DNA of 64,000 bases from Marinomonas arctica (lineage in GTDB: Bacteria > Pseudomonadota > Gammaproteobacteria > Pseudomonadales > Marinomonadaceae). Below are positions 56,184 through 64,000 of the stretch, piece after piece; position 1 is the first letter of the stretch, and every line of letters starts with the position of its first letter. The notes under the pieces are model-generated. The model was not told the DNA's origin. It did no database searches and saw only the letters and a list, made by a program, of their open reading frames with translations. The translations under genes and the position numbers were made by a program. The stretch lies in NCBI RefSeq assembly GCF_003259225.1, contig NZ_QHJF01000001.1, forward strand, positions 62,001 to 126,000, written 5' to 3'.

Positions 56184-56230
56184 TGTACTACATAGTTTGG
56201 CGCAACGCTTTCAGTAATAACAAAATTTTA

Positions 56231-57514
56231 CTAACTACCATACTTTAGTGACCCATAAAGCTGACTGTAATGCTCCGCAGTATAAACCGCCCGACTAATC
56301 AGGTTATGTGCCCTAGCTGGCTCAATATCATCCGGAATTCTTTGACCATCCGCTATATAGACAACAGGCAGACCTTCCTCAATAACTACACTAATCGCTT
56401 CACCAAGTGAAGCAGATTCGTCTAACTTACTTAAAACACAACCATCCAACTGAATTTGAGAATACACCTCAACCACTGTCTTCAATACTTGTCTCTGACT
56501 TGTGCAAGGCAACACCAGCAATTTTTTAAGGCTTGCTCTCGCACGCTTCATCATCAAGAGCTGCCTTTCGAGATTAGAATCTCTTGGATTCATACCCGCG
56601 GTATCAACAAGCACTAAAGAATAATGTGCATATTTTGCTAACACCTCATTTAAATCTGAATATTCATTAACCACTTCAACAGGAACATTTAAAATGCGAC
56701 CAAAGGTTCTTAGCTGCTCATGAGCGGCGATCCTGTAAGAATCTGTGGTAATCAACACCACCCCATCAGAGCCATGCTTCAAAACGTGCTGAGCCGCAAT
56801 TTTACCAATGGAGGTTGTTTTGCCAACCCCAGTAGGCCCCATAAAGGCAATACACCCCTTGAGCTCTGAAGAACTTGAGCGAACCGGAATGTAATCGGCT
56901 AAATGCGCAAGCAAACGATTCCAATCATCTTCTCGACCTTTTAAATCGATATCGTCGATTAAACGTGAGACAACAAATTCTGATAATCCCAGACCTTTTA
57001 GTTTTTCACGCGCTCGCAATTCGATGATATTTTCTTTTGGTTCCGCTCGACTCTCTGCCTGCTGACGCTGCTCGAGCATCGCTCGTACATTTTTTAACTC
57101 TAACTCCATGTCACGCAGCTGTTTGGCGCTATCGTTATTACGTATGGACAAGGTTTCTTCTAGAACAGGGTCTTCTTTATCATTGGATAAAGGCGGCATT
57201 TCAAACTGTGTTATTGGACGCTTAATCGCTTGAGGAGGTGCATTATCTGCTGGCGGAGTCTGTAATTTTGCTTTTTCTATACGCTCTAAGTAATCTGCGC
57301 TAGGGTCAGCATATTTATCAGGATGAGGCGTTGCTGGGCGCTTCGAGGTCATACTCGAAGGCAAAGAGCCGTCATAGTCCAAAGCGGCGACAATTTCTAT
57401 CTCGCCAGTAGGCAGACGCTGATTTGACAAAATGACCGCATCAGGGCCAACAGCATCGCGAACCTTCCGTATCGCTTGCCGCATGTCAGGTGCTCGAAAC
57501 CGCCTAATTTGCAT
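56231..57514 (-). CDS. flhF: Polar flagellar placement GTPase FlhF
   Basis: FlhF is an SRP-type GTPase that recruits the first flagellar components to the cell pole. The 427-residue protein has an N-terminal B domain of low conservation (1-165), a helical N domain (about 165-215), and the G domain with P-loop G-P-T-G-V-G-K-T-T (226-234), T-D-S-Y-R-I-A-A-H-E-Q-L, D-T-A-G-M and a L-S-K-L-D-E-S-A-S-L-G segment. The family length is usual. It lies 101 bp after flhA. Its usual antagonist FlhG is not next to it. Confidence 0.94.
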   Translation of the reverse strand: MQIRRFRAPDMRQAIRKVRDAVGPDAVILSNQRLPTGEIEIVAALDYDGSLPSSMTSKRPATPHPDKYADPSADYLERIEKAKLQTPPADNAPPQAIKRPITQFEMPPLSNDKEDPVLEETLSIRNNDSAKQLRDMELELKNVRAMLEQRQQAESRAEPKENIIELRAREKLKGLGLSEFVVSRLIDDIDLKGREDDWNRLLAHLADYIPVRSSSSELKGCIAFMGPTGVGKTTSIGKIAAQHVLKHGSDGVVLITTDSYRIAAHEQLRTFGRILNVPVEVVNEYSDLNEVLAKYAHYSLVLVDTAGMNPRDSNLERQLLMMKRARASLKKLLVLPCTSQRQVLKTVVEVYSQIQLDGCVLSKLDESASLGEAISVVIEEGLPVVYIADGQRIPDDIEPARAHNLISRAVYTAEHYSQLYGSLKYGS

Positions 57515-57615
57515 GAATAACTTAATCCTTACAGTGTATTTTTCTTACAAATCCATAGCTTACCCGAAAGATCCAAATAAATATAGACACAATACATCAC
57601 GTCAATAGCTAGTTT

Positions 57616-59733
57616 TTATTGGCCAATGACTCCTACCACAGTGATGCGTTTATGATCAGGCACTTCTTGATAAGAAAGAACGGACATATTGACCATACCA
57701 TAACGCATAAAACGCGCCAACATTGGTCGTATGGGCGCAGATACGATCAAAATAGGCGTATTCCCCATTGCCTCTTGCTGTTCAGCAGATTGTCGCAACG
57801 ACGTCTGTAATTGCTCAGCCATTTTGGGCTCTAAAATAAGCGCCTCTTCGTTTTTAATCCCCGATTGCTGACTCTGTTGCACCGTTTGCATTAGCATTTT
57901 CTCCAGCTGAGGCTCCAACGTCAAAACCGGAATCTCTTCCACACCATCCGCCAACGTTTGAATAATCAGCCTTGATAAAGACGTTCGCACTGCCGCTGTC
58001 AATATCATAGGATCTTGTGTTTTAGGCTGAACCCCCATAATGGCTTCTGCAATAGTACGCATATCCCTCAGCGGCACCCCTTCGATCAACAAATTCTGCA
58101 ATACTTTTAACAGCACACTAAGGGGCACGGTATTCGGCACAAGCTCTTCTGCTAACTTAGGGTTGTATTGTTTTAGCAAGCTGAGCAATTGCTGAACTTC
58201 GTCATGACCAATCAGTTCGTAGGCATGCTTATGCATAATTTGATTAATGTGCGTCGCCACAACCGTACTCACATCCACCACGGTGTACCCATAGGTTTGC
58301 GCCTGATCTCGTTTCTTAGGATCGATCCAAACGGCATCGAGCCCAAACGATGGGTCTTTGCCTGCAATCCCATCAATTTTGCCAAACACCTGTCCAGGAT
58401 CAATCGCCAAATCTTTATCGGGATGCACTTCGGCCTCAGCCAAACTCACCCCCATCAGGGTCACTCGATAAGCATTTGGCATTAAATCCAAATTATCACG
58501 AATGTGTACACTTGGTACTAAAAACCCCAAATCCTGAGAAAGCTTTCTGCGCACACCTTTGATACGCGCCAGTAGTTCACCACCTTGGGTTTTATCAACC
58601 AGTGGAATCAGGCGATACCCGACTTCCAGCCCCAACATATCCACAGGTGCCACATCGTCCCAGCTCAGATCTTTGGCTTCGGCAGGCATTGGATTGTCAG
58701 ACGTTGCTTTGCTAGAACTTTTTTGCCCCTGCGTGGACTTTTTCTTTTTGTTGTATTCAAGAAAATAAGCCAAGCCTCCCAAGCACGCCGCTAGAGATAA
58801 GAAAGAAAAGTGCGGCATACCAGGCACAATCCCCATAATCGTCATGACACCTGCCGCGACATACAAGGCTTTGGATGAACCAAACATTTGACGAACAATT
58901 TGCGAGCCCATATCGCCAGACTCATTGACACGAGTCACCATGATGGCCGCCGCAGTAGACAACATTAGAGACGGCAATTGCGCTACCAAGCCATCACCTA
59001 TCGTCAACAACGAATAAATCTCAACAGCCTCTCTAAAAGAAAGACCATGCTGCGCCATCCCGATGGCCAAACCACCGATAATGTTAATGCCCAGTATCAA
59101 CAAACCAGCAATGGCATCCCCTTTAACAAATTTTGAAGCACCGTCCATAGAGCCATAAAATTCTGCTTCGGAAGCGATTTCCATCCGTCGTTGCTTTGCT
59201 TGTTCAGCATCGATCATACCGGCATTAAGGTCTGCATCAATCGCCATCTGTTTACCGGGCATAGCGTCCAAAGTGAAGCGTGCACTCACTTCGGAGATAC
59301 GACCCGCACCTTTCGTTACAACGGCGAAGTTAATAATCATCAAAATAGCAAAGACCACAAAACCAACAACGTAGTTACCACCAATGACGACTTCACCAAA
59401 TGCCTGAATAACCTTACCAGCCGCATCACCACCTTCATGACCATCCAGCAGTACAACACGCGTTGAAGCTACGTTTAAGGCCAACCTCATCAGTGTTGAG
59501 ACCAGCAAGACGGTTGGAAAAACAGCAAAATCCAAAGGACGAAGGGAATACACAGCCACCAGCAGCACGACGATGGCCAAGGCAATATTGAAGGTGAACA
59601 GCACATCGAGCAAAAAAGCTGGAATGGGTAAAATCATCATCGCCAAAAGCGATAATAACAAAATAGGAATACCTAAATTCCCACTAAAAATCCCTTGAAC
59701 TTGTCCTGTAAGCCGACCACGGTCAAAGTTCAC
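57616..59733 (-). CDS. flhA: Flagellar export gate protein FlhA
   Basis: FlhA forms the nonameric export gate of the flagellar type III secretion system. The 705-residue protein has eight N-terminal transmembrane helices (about 20-320), the conserved FHIPEP-loop block (G-K-Q-M-A-I-D-A-D-L-N-A-G-M-I) and a long C-terminal cytoplasmic domain (about 365-705) that docks chaperone-substrate complexes. Length and domain order are standard. It lies 30 bp after flhB. Confidence 0.96.
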   Translation of the reverse strand: MNFDRGRLTGQVQGIFSGNLGIPILLLSLLAMMILPIPAFLLDVLFTFNIALAIVVLLVAVYSLRPLDFAVFPTVLLVSTLMRLALNVASTRVVLLDGHEGGDAAGKVIQAFGEVVIGGNYVVGFVVFAILMIINFAVVTKGAGRISEVSARFTLDAMPGKQMAIDADLNAGMIDAEQAKQRRMEIASEAEFYGSMDGASKFVKGDAIAGLLILGINIIGGLAIGMAQHGLSFREAVEIYSLLTIGDGLVAQLPSLMLSTAAAIMVTRVNESGDMGSQIVRQMFGSSKALYVAAGVMTIMGIVPGMPHFSFLSLAACLGGLAYFLEYNKKKKSTQGQKSSSKATSDNPMPAEAKDLSWDDVAPVDMLGLEVGYRLIPLVDKTQGGELLARIKGVRRKLSQDLGFLVPSVHIRDNLDLMPNAYRVTLMGVSLAEAEVHPDKDLAIDPGQVFGKIDGIAGKDPSFGLDAVWIDPKKRDQAQTYGYTVVDVSTVVATHINQIMHKHAYELIGHDEVQQLLSLLKQYNPKLAEELVPNTVPLSVLLKVLQNLLIEGVPLRDMRTIAEAIMGVQPKTQDPMILTAAVRTSLSRLIIQTLADGVEEIPVLTLEPQLEKMLMQTVQQSQQSGIKNEEALILEPKMAEQLQTSLRQSAEQQEAMGNTPILIVSAPIRPMLARFMRYGMVNMSVLSYQEVPDHKRITVVGVIGQ

Positions 59734-59763
59734 ACGGCATTCCTATGAAAAAACAAAACATAA

Positions 59764-60900
59764 TTAACGACCATCCCACTGAAACTCATCAGGCACATCT
59801 AAATTTGGCATTGATTCAGGCCTTGGAGCGCCAGTACGGGCATTACGCAATTGATATACATATGCCAATAACTGAGCCACCACTTTAAATAGCCCCTGCG
59901 GTATTTCATCACCTATTTCGGTATGATGATAAATTGCCCGCGTCAACGCTGGGGATTGTATCACAGGGATATCATAGTGATTGCCCACTTCACGAATTTT
60001 CAACGCAATAAAATCACCACCCTTGGCAAGCAATATCGGAGCGCTTCCACCAGTTTGATCGTATTTTAACGCCACAGAAAAGTGTGTCGGGTTGGTGATA
60101 ATAACATCCGCATTGGGCACATCCGACATCATCCTGTTCATGGCGGCTTGCCGCTGCATCTGACGAATACGCCCTCTCACTAAAGGGTCACCTTCTTGTT
60201 GCTTAAACTCATCTTTCACTTCCTGCTTGGTCATTTTGAGCTTTTCTTTATGAGACCAAACCTGAAAAGGCACATCAATCGCAGCAATTAATGCCAAGGC
60301 GAGACTGACAAAAATAAAAGACCAAATAACAATATCAACACCATGAGCAATCGATAATTCAATAGATTGAAAAGTAAGCCCCAGTGTTTCTAATAAAAAA
60401 TAGTTGAGCACCAAATAAGACACGACACCAACCAATGTCACTTTGGCAATCGCCTTTAAAAGCTCAACCAAAGATTGCACAGAAAACATTCTTTTTAAGC
60501 CAGCTATTGGGTTCATTTTACTGAGTTTGGGCAGCAAGGGTTCCCAAGAAAAATTGAGGCCACCTAAAGCAATACTCCCAACGATACCAGCAACCGCTAA
60601 AACAGACATAAGCAGAATCATTGAGTCCATCATAGCCACAACAGACTCATAAAGATGAAAAATCATCCGACTCAGGTCAAACACATCTTCTCGCGCAACC
60701 AAGAAATTAAAGTCAAAGATAACCGCCAAATCTCGAACCAATAAAGTACCGGTTCCATACAAAGTGACTGCTGCGACAATCAATAGCAGAGCCGAACTTA
60801 AATCTTTCGATCGGGCAATGTTGCCCTTATCACGTGCATCCTGAAGCTTCTTACTACTGGCACCTTCGGTTTTTTCGCTGCCATCTTCGTTCTCAGCCAT
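59764..60900 (-). CDS. flhB: Flagellar export switch protein FlhB
   Basis: FlhB is a membrane component of the export apparatus that changes substrate specificity from hook to filament. The 378-residue protein has a short cytoplasmic N-terminus, four transmembrane helices (about 30-215) and the C-terminal domain with the autocleavage motif N-P-T-H (about 265-268). The E-I-P-Q-G-L-F-K-V-V-A-Q end is standard. It overlaps fliR by 8 bp. A small homologue of its C-terminal domain lies next to fliK. Confidence 0.96.
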   Translation of the reverse strand: MAENEDGSEKTEGASSKKLQDARDKGNIARSKDLSSALLLIVAAVTLYGTGTLLVRDLAVIFDFNFLVAREDVFDLSRMIFHLYESVVAMMDSMILLMSVLAVAGIVGSIALGGLNFSWEPLLPKLSKMNPIAGLKRMFSVQSLVELLKAIAKVTLVGVVSYLVLNYFLLETLGLTFQSIELSIAHGVDIVIWSFIFVSLALALIAAIDVPFQVWSHKEKLKMTKQEVKDEFKQQEGDPLVRGRIRQMQRQAAMNRMMSDVPNADVIITNPTHFSVALKYDQTGGSAPILLAKGGDFIALKIREVGNHYDIPVIQSPALTRAIYHHTEIGDEIPQGLFKVVAQLLAYVYQLRNARTGAPRPESMPNLDVPDEFQWDGR

Positions 60901-61675
60901 TTAACTGGATCCCCCATGTTGTTTTCATCCAGTCGATCATTTCTGCAAAAAACAACAAATAGATATTCAAAAAATCATCCAACATAATCCAGAAAAAGAA
61001 CAATGAAAATAGCATGATAATCGGAAAACCCAGTGCAAAAATATTCAACTGAGGAGAAGCCTTAGCCACGATTCCAAATGACAAGTTAATCACCAATACA
61101 GCAATAGCCAAAGGCATCACAATAAGCAAGGCTTTTTCAAACATCCACCCACCTAACAACACCAATTGCCAATAGCGCTGACTATCAAAGCCACCACCAA
61201 TCGGCCAGTAAGTAAAACTCTCTGCTAGATACTCTATCATCACTAAATGCCCGTTCGTACCCAAAAAGGCCAGTGCGACCATCGACAAATAATACTGACC
61301 AAGTGTGGCAACAGAAATACCGTTCGCCGGGTCGTTAGACATTGCAAAGCCCAATCCCGCTTTCATTGCTGCCAACTGACCTGCTAGGGAAAACAGTTGG
61401 AACAAAATCGTCACCACAAAACCCAGTACAAAACCAATCACCAACTGCTCAGCAATCAACACAATATAAGCAGGTGAAATTGGGTCATAATCAGGCACTT
61501 CGATGACTGGAGTAATAATGATGGCAACAACGAATGAAAACGCAATACGCACCCTAGGACTGACCAGACGACTGCCAAACAGAGGAAGTGCCATAAAAAA
61601 GGCGCCAATACGAAAAAATGGCAAAAGGAAACTGATCGTCAAATTGAGCAGCTGATCAGGATAAATCTCTAACAT
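60893..61675 (-). CDS. fliR: Flagellar export protein FliR
   Basis: FliR is part of the FliP5-FliQ4-FliR1 export channel. The 260-residue protein is very hydrophobic, with about six membrane-entering segments. Family blocks are R-I-G-A-F-F-M-A-L-P-L-F-G (22-34), P-R-V-R-I-A-F, and a central G-L-G-F-A-M-S-N-D-P. The start shares one base with the fliQ stop and the end overlaps flhB by 8 bp. Confidence 0.95.
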   Translation of the reverse strand: MLEIYPDQLLNLTISFLLPFFRIGAFFMALPLFGSRLVSPRVRIAFSFVVAIIITPVIEVPDYDPISPAYIVLIAEQLVIGFVLGFVVTILFQLFSLAGQLAAMKAGLGFAMSNDPANGISVATLGQYYLSMVALAFLGTNGHLVMIEYLAESFTYWPIGGGFDSQRYWQLVLLGGWMFEKALLIVMPLAIAVLVINLSFGIVAKASPQLNIFALGFPIIMLFSLFFFWIMLDDFLNIYLLFFAEMIDWMKTTWGIQLNG

Positions 61676-61944
61676 CAGCCTATTATCGTGGGAATATTAA
61701 TGAATAAACTGGTCGTAAAGTCCATCAGCTTCGTTAAAATCCATGGACCTAACTGCATAATAACCAAAATGGTCACAATTAATCGAGGCAAAAAAGACAA
61801 GGTTTGCTCGTTAATTTGAGTCGCGGCCTGAAAGACACTGACAATTAAACCAACAAGCAAACTAGGCATCATCACCACACCAACAATCAGCACAATGAGA
61901 TAAAAACCTTGCCCATATAAATCTAGTACTACTTGAGGATCCAT
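61675..61944 (-). CDS. fliQ: Flagellar export protein FliQ
   Basis: FliQ is the small helical-hairpin subunit of the export channel. From the ATG at 61944 it has 89 residues with two transmembrane helices (about 15-40 and 52-75) and the family core V-F-Q-A-A-T-Q-I-N-E-Q-T-L-S-F-L-P. An in-frame start at 61992 would lie inside fliP and is rejected. It starts 2 bp after the fliP stop. Confidence 0.95.
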   Translation of the reverse strand: MDPQVVLDLYGQGFYLIVLIVGVVMMPSLLVGLIVSVFQAATQINEQTLSFLPRLIVTILVIMQLGPWILTKLMDFTTSLFINIPTIIG

Positions 61945-61946
61945 AA

Positions 61947-62684
61947 TTAAATCCCAAAACTCGCCGCTAAAGTACCCATAATCATAGACCAACCGTCAAC
62001 CATCACAAAGAGCATGATTTTAAAAGGCAAAGAAATAATAATCGGCGATAACATCATCATACCCATTGCCATCAACACACTCGCCACCACCATATCGACG
62101 ATCAAAAAAGGAATAAAAATCATAAAACCAATCTGAAAGGCGGTTTTCAGCTCACTGGTCACAAAAGCAGGCATCAATATGGTGAAAGGAAGTTCCTCCA
62201 TGGATTGAATTGTGCCCTCTCGGCCGGCAAGCTTCACAAAAAGCGCAATATCATCTTCCCTAGTTTGCGCCAACATAAAATCCCGAACAGGAACAGACGC
62301 GGCCTCAACAGCTTGAATGGAAGTCATTTCTTCTTTTAGATAGGGCTGTAAAGCCACTTCATTCACTTTATCCAATGTCGGCGTCATGATGAAAAGCGTT
62401 AAAAACAGCGCCATACCTATCATAATTTGGTTAGATGGTGTCTGCTGTAAACCAATCGCTTGACGCAAAATAGCCAACACAACCACGATACGGGTAAAAG
62501 ACGTCATCATCATTAACGCGGCAGGCAAAAGCGTTAATGCGGTCATAATAAATAGAATCTGCAGTGAAACGCTGTAATCCTGACTGCCGTCAGGGTTGGT
62601 TACCACTGTTACCGCAGGCAACCCTACTTCCGCCCATGACAATACCGGAAAGGCTATTAAAAAGAGTAGTGCATAACGAATCAC
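61947..62684 (-). CDS. fliP: Flagellar export protein FliP
   Basis: FliP forms the pentameric pore of the export channel. The 245-residue protein has a cleavable signal peptide (1-18), four transmembrane helices, and typical blocks [30 protein letters not shown] and [12 protein letters not shown]. It overlaps fliO by 4 bp. Confidence 0.96.
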   Translation of the reverse strand: MIRYALLFLIAFPVLSWAEVGLPAVTVVTNPDGSQDYSVSLQILFIMTALTLLPAALMMMTSFTRIVVVLAILRQAIGLQQTPSNQIMIGMALFLTLFIMTPTLDKVNEVALQPYLKEEMTSIQAVEAASVPVRDFMLAQTREDDIALFVKLAGREGTIQSMEELPFTILMPAFVTSELKTAFQIGFMIFIPFLIVDMVVASVLMAMGMMMLSPIIISLPFKIMLFVMVDGWSMIMGTLAASFGI

Positions 62685-63103
62685 AGACTATCCCCATTAC
62701 TCTTATTGTCAGGCGTGTTTTCTCTATCGACTTCTTCCATCATAGAAGCAAACGACTTACCTTTAGGTGAAAAACTTCTCAAATGAGTAATTGATTGTGG
62801 CGTCACGCCAATCAATAAACGCTCCCCCTCAACTTCAACTAGCATCAGTTTTTCTTTTGTACCTAAAGATTGAACATTTACAATTTTTATCTCAGATTGC
62901 CCCAACTTCATCTGGGCAAACTGAAAGCGCTTCATCAACCAAAGACAAGCGGGTATGAAAGCAATAACAACAATCAAAGAAATGACAATTTTCCAAATAG
63001 AGGAAGCCACAAACATCTCTTGCATACCTGCGGCATAAAGAGAAGAGAAAGCCATAGAAGATATGGCAACAAAAACACATCGGATAAGAAAAGAAAAAAT
63101 CAA
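62681..63103 (-). CDS. fliO: Flagellar protein FliO
   Basis: FliO assists assembly of the FliP ring. The 140-residue protein has a signal-like N-terminal hydrophobic stretch (3-22), a transmembrane helix (about 33-55) and a cytoplasmic domain with [15 protein letters not shown] and L-L-I-G-V-T-P, the standard FliO block. The acidic C-terminus is variable. It begins 6 bp after fliN and overlaps fliP by 4 bp. Confidence 0.92.
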   Translation of the reverse strand: MIFSFLIRCVFVAISSMAFSSLYAAGMQEMFVASSIWKIVISLIVVIAFIPACLWLMKRFQFAQMKLGQSEIKIVNVQSLGTKEKLMLVEVEGERLLIGVTPQSITHLRSFSPKGKSFASMMEEVDRENTPDNKSNGDSL

Positions 63104-63109
63104 TGGCTA

Positions 63110-63571
63110 CTACTTAAGTCGTCGAATTCGCTCACTAGGACTCACAACATCCGTTAAACGAATGCCGTACTTATCATTCACTACTACTACCTCACCGTGT
63201 GCAATCAAAGTACCGTTTACCAGTACATCCAACGGTTCCCCAGCAAATCGATCCAGCTCAACAACAGAACCCTGTGTCAACTGCATTAAGTTACGGATAG
63301 CAATTTCGGTATTCCCCAATTCCATTGAAAGCACTACAGGAATGTCCATAATCAAATCAAGATCTGACCCGACACCACCAGTTGGCACAGAGGGGTTAGA
63401 CAATGTTTCAAGCTTCACTGGCTCAACTTTTTGCTCAGACATAGCAGCAGCCCATTCATCCTCAAGTTCTTCACCATCATTAGCGTCACCAGACTCCGAC
63501 ATCGCTGCCGCCCACTCATCCGCTAAATCGTCATCCATCCCTGCTGCATCTGGATTTTGTTCTTCTGCCAT
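63110..63571 (-). CDS. fliN: Flagellar switch protein FliN
   Basis: FliN forms the bottom of the C-ring and binds CheY-P and FliH. The 153-residue protein has an acidic N-terminal extension containing two copies of D-E-W-A-A-A-M-S-E (about 18-26 and 38-46). The SpoA domain follows (about 70-150; L-D-L-I-M-D-I-P-V-V-L-S-M-E-L-G and G-S-V-V-E-L-D-R-F-A-G-E-P-L-D-V-L-V-N-G). It is directly after fliM, with a gap of one base. The SpoA core is the most conserved part. Confidence 0.95.
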   Translation of the reverse strand: MAEEQNPDAAGMDDDLADEWAAAMSESGDANDGEELEDEWAAAMSEQKVEPVKLETLSNPSVPTGGVGSDLDLIMDIPVVLSMELGNTEIAIRNLMQLTQGSVVELDRFAGEPLDVLVNGTLIAHGEVVVVNDKYGIRLTDVVSPSERIRRLK

Positions 63572-63572
63572 G

Positions 63573-64000
63573 TTATTTCGCTACCTTCGTTTTAAAACTT
63601 TCTTTCATTTGCACTGAATAACGCTCATTACTCACACCCAACTTGCCTTTGAACGTTGGCACACCATTGGCCCTAACGGTGACAAACTCCGGCATTTCTA
63701 TCGGAATGATATCACCCGCTTTAAATTTTAGTACCTCACCAAGTGAAATTTTCCGATTGGCGACATTGACTGATAATTTAACATCAATGTCTTTTACATC
63801 CTGCTCCAACGATTTACCCCAGCGATCATCTTTTTCATCGACATCACTCTGCACCCCCGCATCCAATAACTCCCTTACCGGCTCAATCATTGAGTAAGGC
63901 AACGTAATGTGTAGCTCTCCACCACCGCCATCTAATTCTATATGGAAAGTAGATACCACGACGACTTCACTTGGACTTACGATGTTTGCCATCGCTGGAT
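63573..64000 (-). CDS. fliM: Flagellar switch protein FliM (C-terminal part; start beyond window)
   Basis: Only the last 142 codons are present. They read P-A-M-A-N-I-V-S-P-S-E-V-V-V-V-S-T-F-H-I-E, the end of the FliM middle domain, followed by the SpoA domain (D-I-D-V-K-L-S-V-N-V-A; L-K-F-K-A-G-D-I-I-P-I-E-M-P). The frame stays open to the window edge, so the ATG at 63992 is internal, not the start. FliM links FliG to FliN in the C-ring; its N-terminal CheY-binding peptide is outside the window. Confidence 0.93.
   Translation of the reverse strand, partial: PAMANIVSPSEVVVVSTFHIELDGGGGELHITLPYSMIEPVRELLDAGVQSDVDEKDDRWGKSLEQDVKDIDVKLSVNVANRKISLGEVLKFKAGDIIPIEMPEFVTVRANGVPTFKGKLGVSNERYSVQMKESFKTKVAK

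Overview
The window looks like the chromosome of a marine gammaproteobacterium of the Oceanospirillales/Pseudomonadales type; Marinomonas or a close relative is my best guess. This rests on gene order and protein character, not on a database match. The flagellar and chemotaxis order (fliM-N-O-P-Q-R-flhB-flhA-flhF-fliA-cheY-Z-A-B-motC-motD-parA-cheW-like-cheW-DUF2802) is the polar-flagellum arrangement known from Pseudomonas, Vibrio and Shewanella. It is followed here by the ccm cytochrome c maturation genes and by zipA-ligA.

Layout. (1) Bases 1-3473 are an accessory patch. It holds an ankyrin-repeat protein, a REP-associated (Y1, HUH) transposase inside an 828-bp element with 23-bp inverted terminal repeats, a DD35E integrase-type transposase, a filamentous-haemagglutinin gene fragment, and a 164-bp internally deleted copy of the Y1 element. 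The right end of that copy now encodes the last residues and stop codon of cbiG. (2) 3444-12207 is a minus-strand cobalamin operon: AAA+VWA chelatase subunit, cobB/cbiA, cbiD, cobK, cobH, cobL (cbiE+T), cobI and cbiG. The cobJ and cobM genes expected next are not here. (3) 12383-16944 holds a REC-(degenerate GGDEF)-EAL protein followed by a hybrid sensor kinase. (4) 17254-23720 holds a YitT membrane protein, two LysR regulators, a GloA2-type VOC protein, a 2-Cys peroxiredoxin, the monothiol glutaredoxin GrxD, argF and metR. (5) 23738-34662 holds an RstA/RstB-like two-component system, a DUF1499 protein, rluB, yciO, a PHP nuclease, yciB, yciI, an Rdx selenoprotein-W-like protein, a periplasmic cyclophilin, mnmC, an unknown 109-residue protein, cysE and a yheU homologue. 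(6) 34663-37805 is ligA and zipA. (7) 37871-44579 is the complete ccmABCDEFGHI operon, including a 58-residue ccmD. (8) 44744-46524 is fliK with a small FlhB-C-terminus homologue on the plus strand. (9) 46515-64000 is the chemotaxis and flagellar export cluster on the minus strand, ending inside fliM.

How it fits together. The last 17 kb encode the flagellar switch (FliM/N), the export gate (FliO/P/Q/R/FlhB/FlhA), polar placement (FlhF), the flagellar sigma factor, the chemotaxis phosphorelay, a second stator pair (MotC/D) and a ParA/CheW-like pair that positions chemoreceptor arrays. The flagellar-number regulator flhG/fleN is missing from its usual place between flhF and fliA. CheA carries four copies of a short acidic motif that resembles the CheY-binding tail of CheZ. 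These two points, together with the self-nesting Y1 element, are the most interesting observations. I found no CRISPR array, prophage, tRNA or rRNA, and I saw no clear new multi-gene defence or biosynthetic system.
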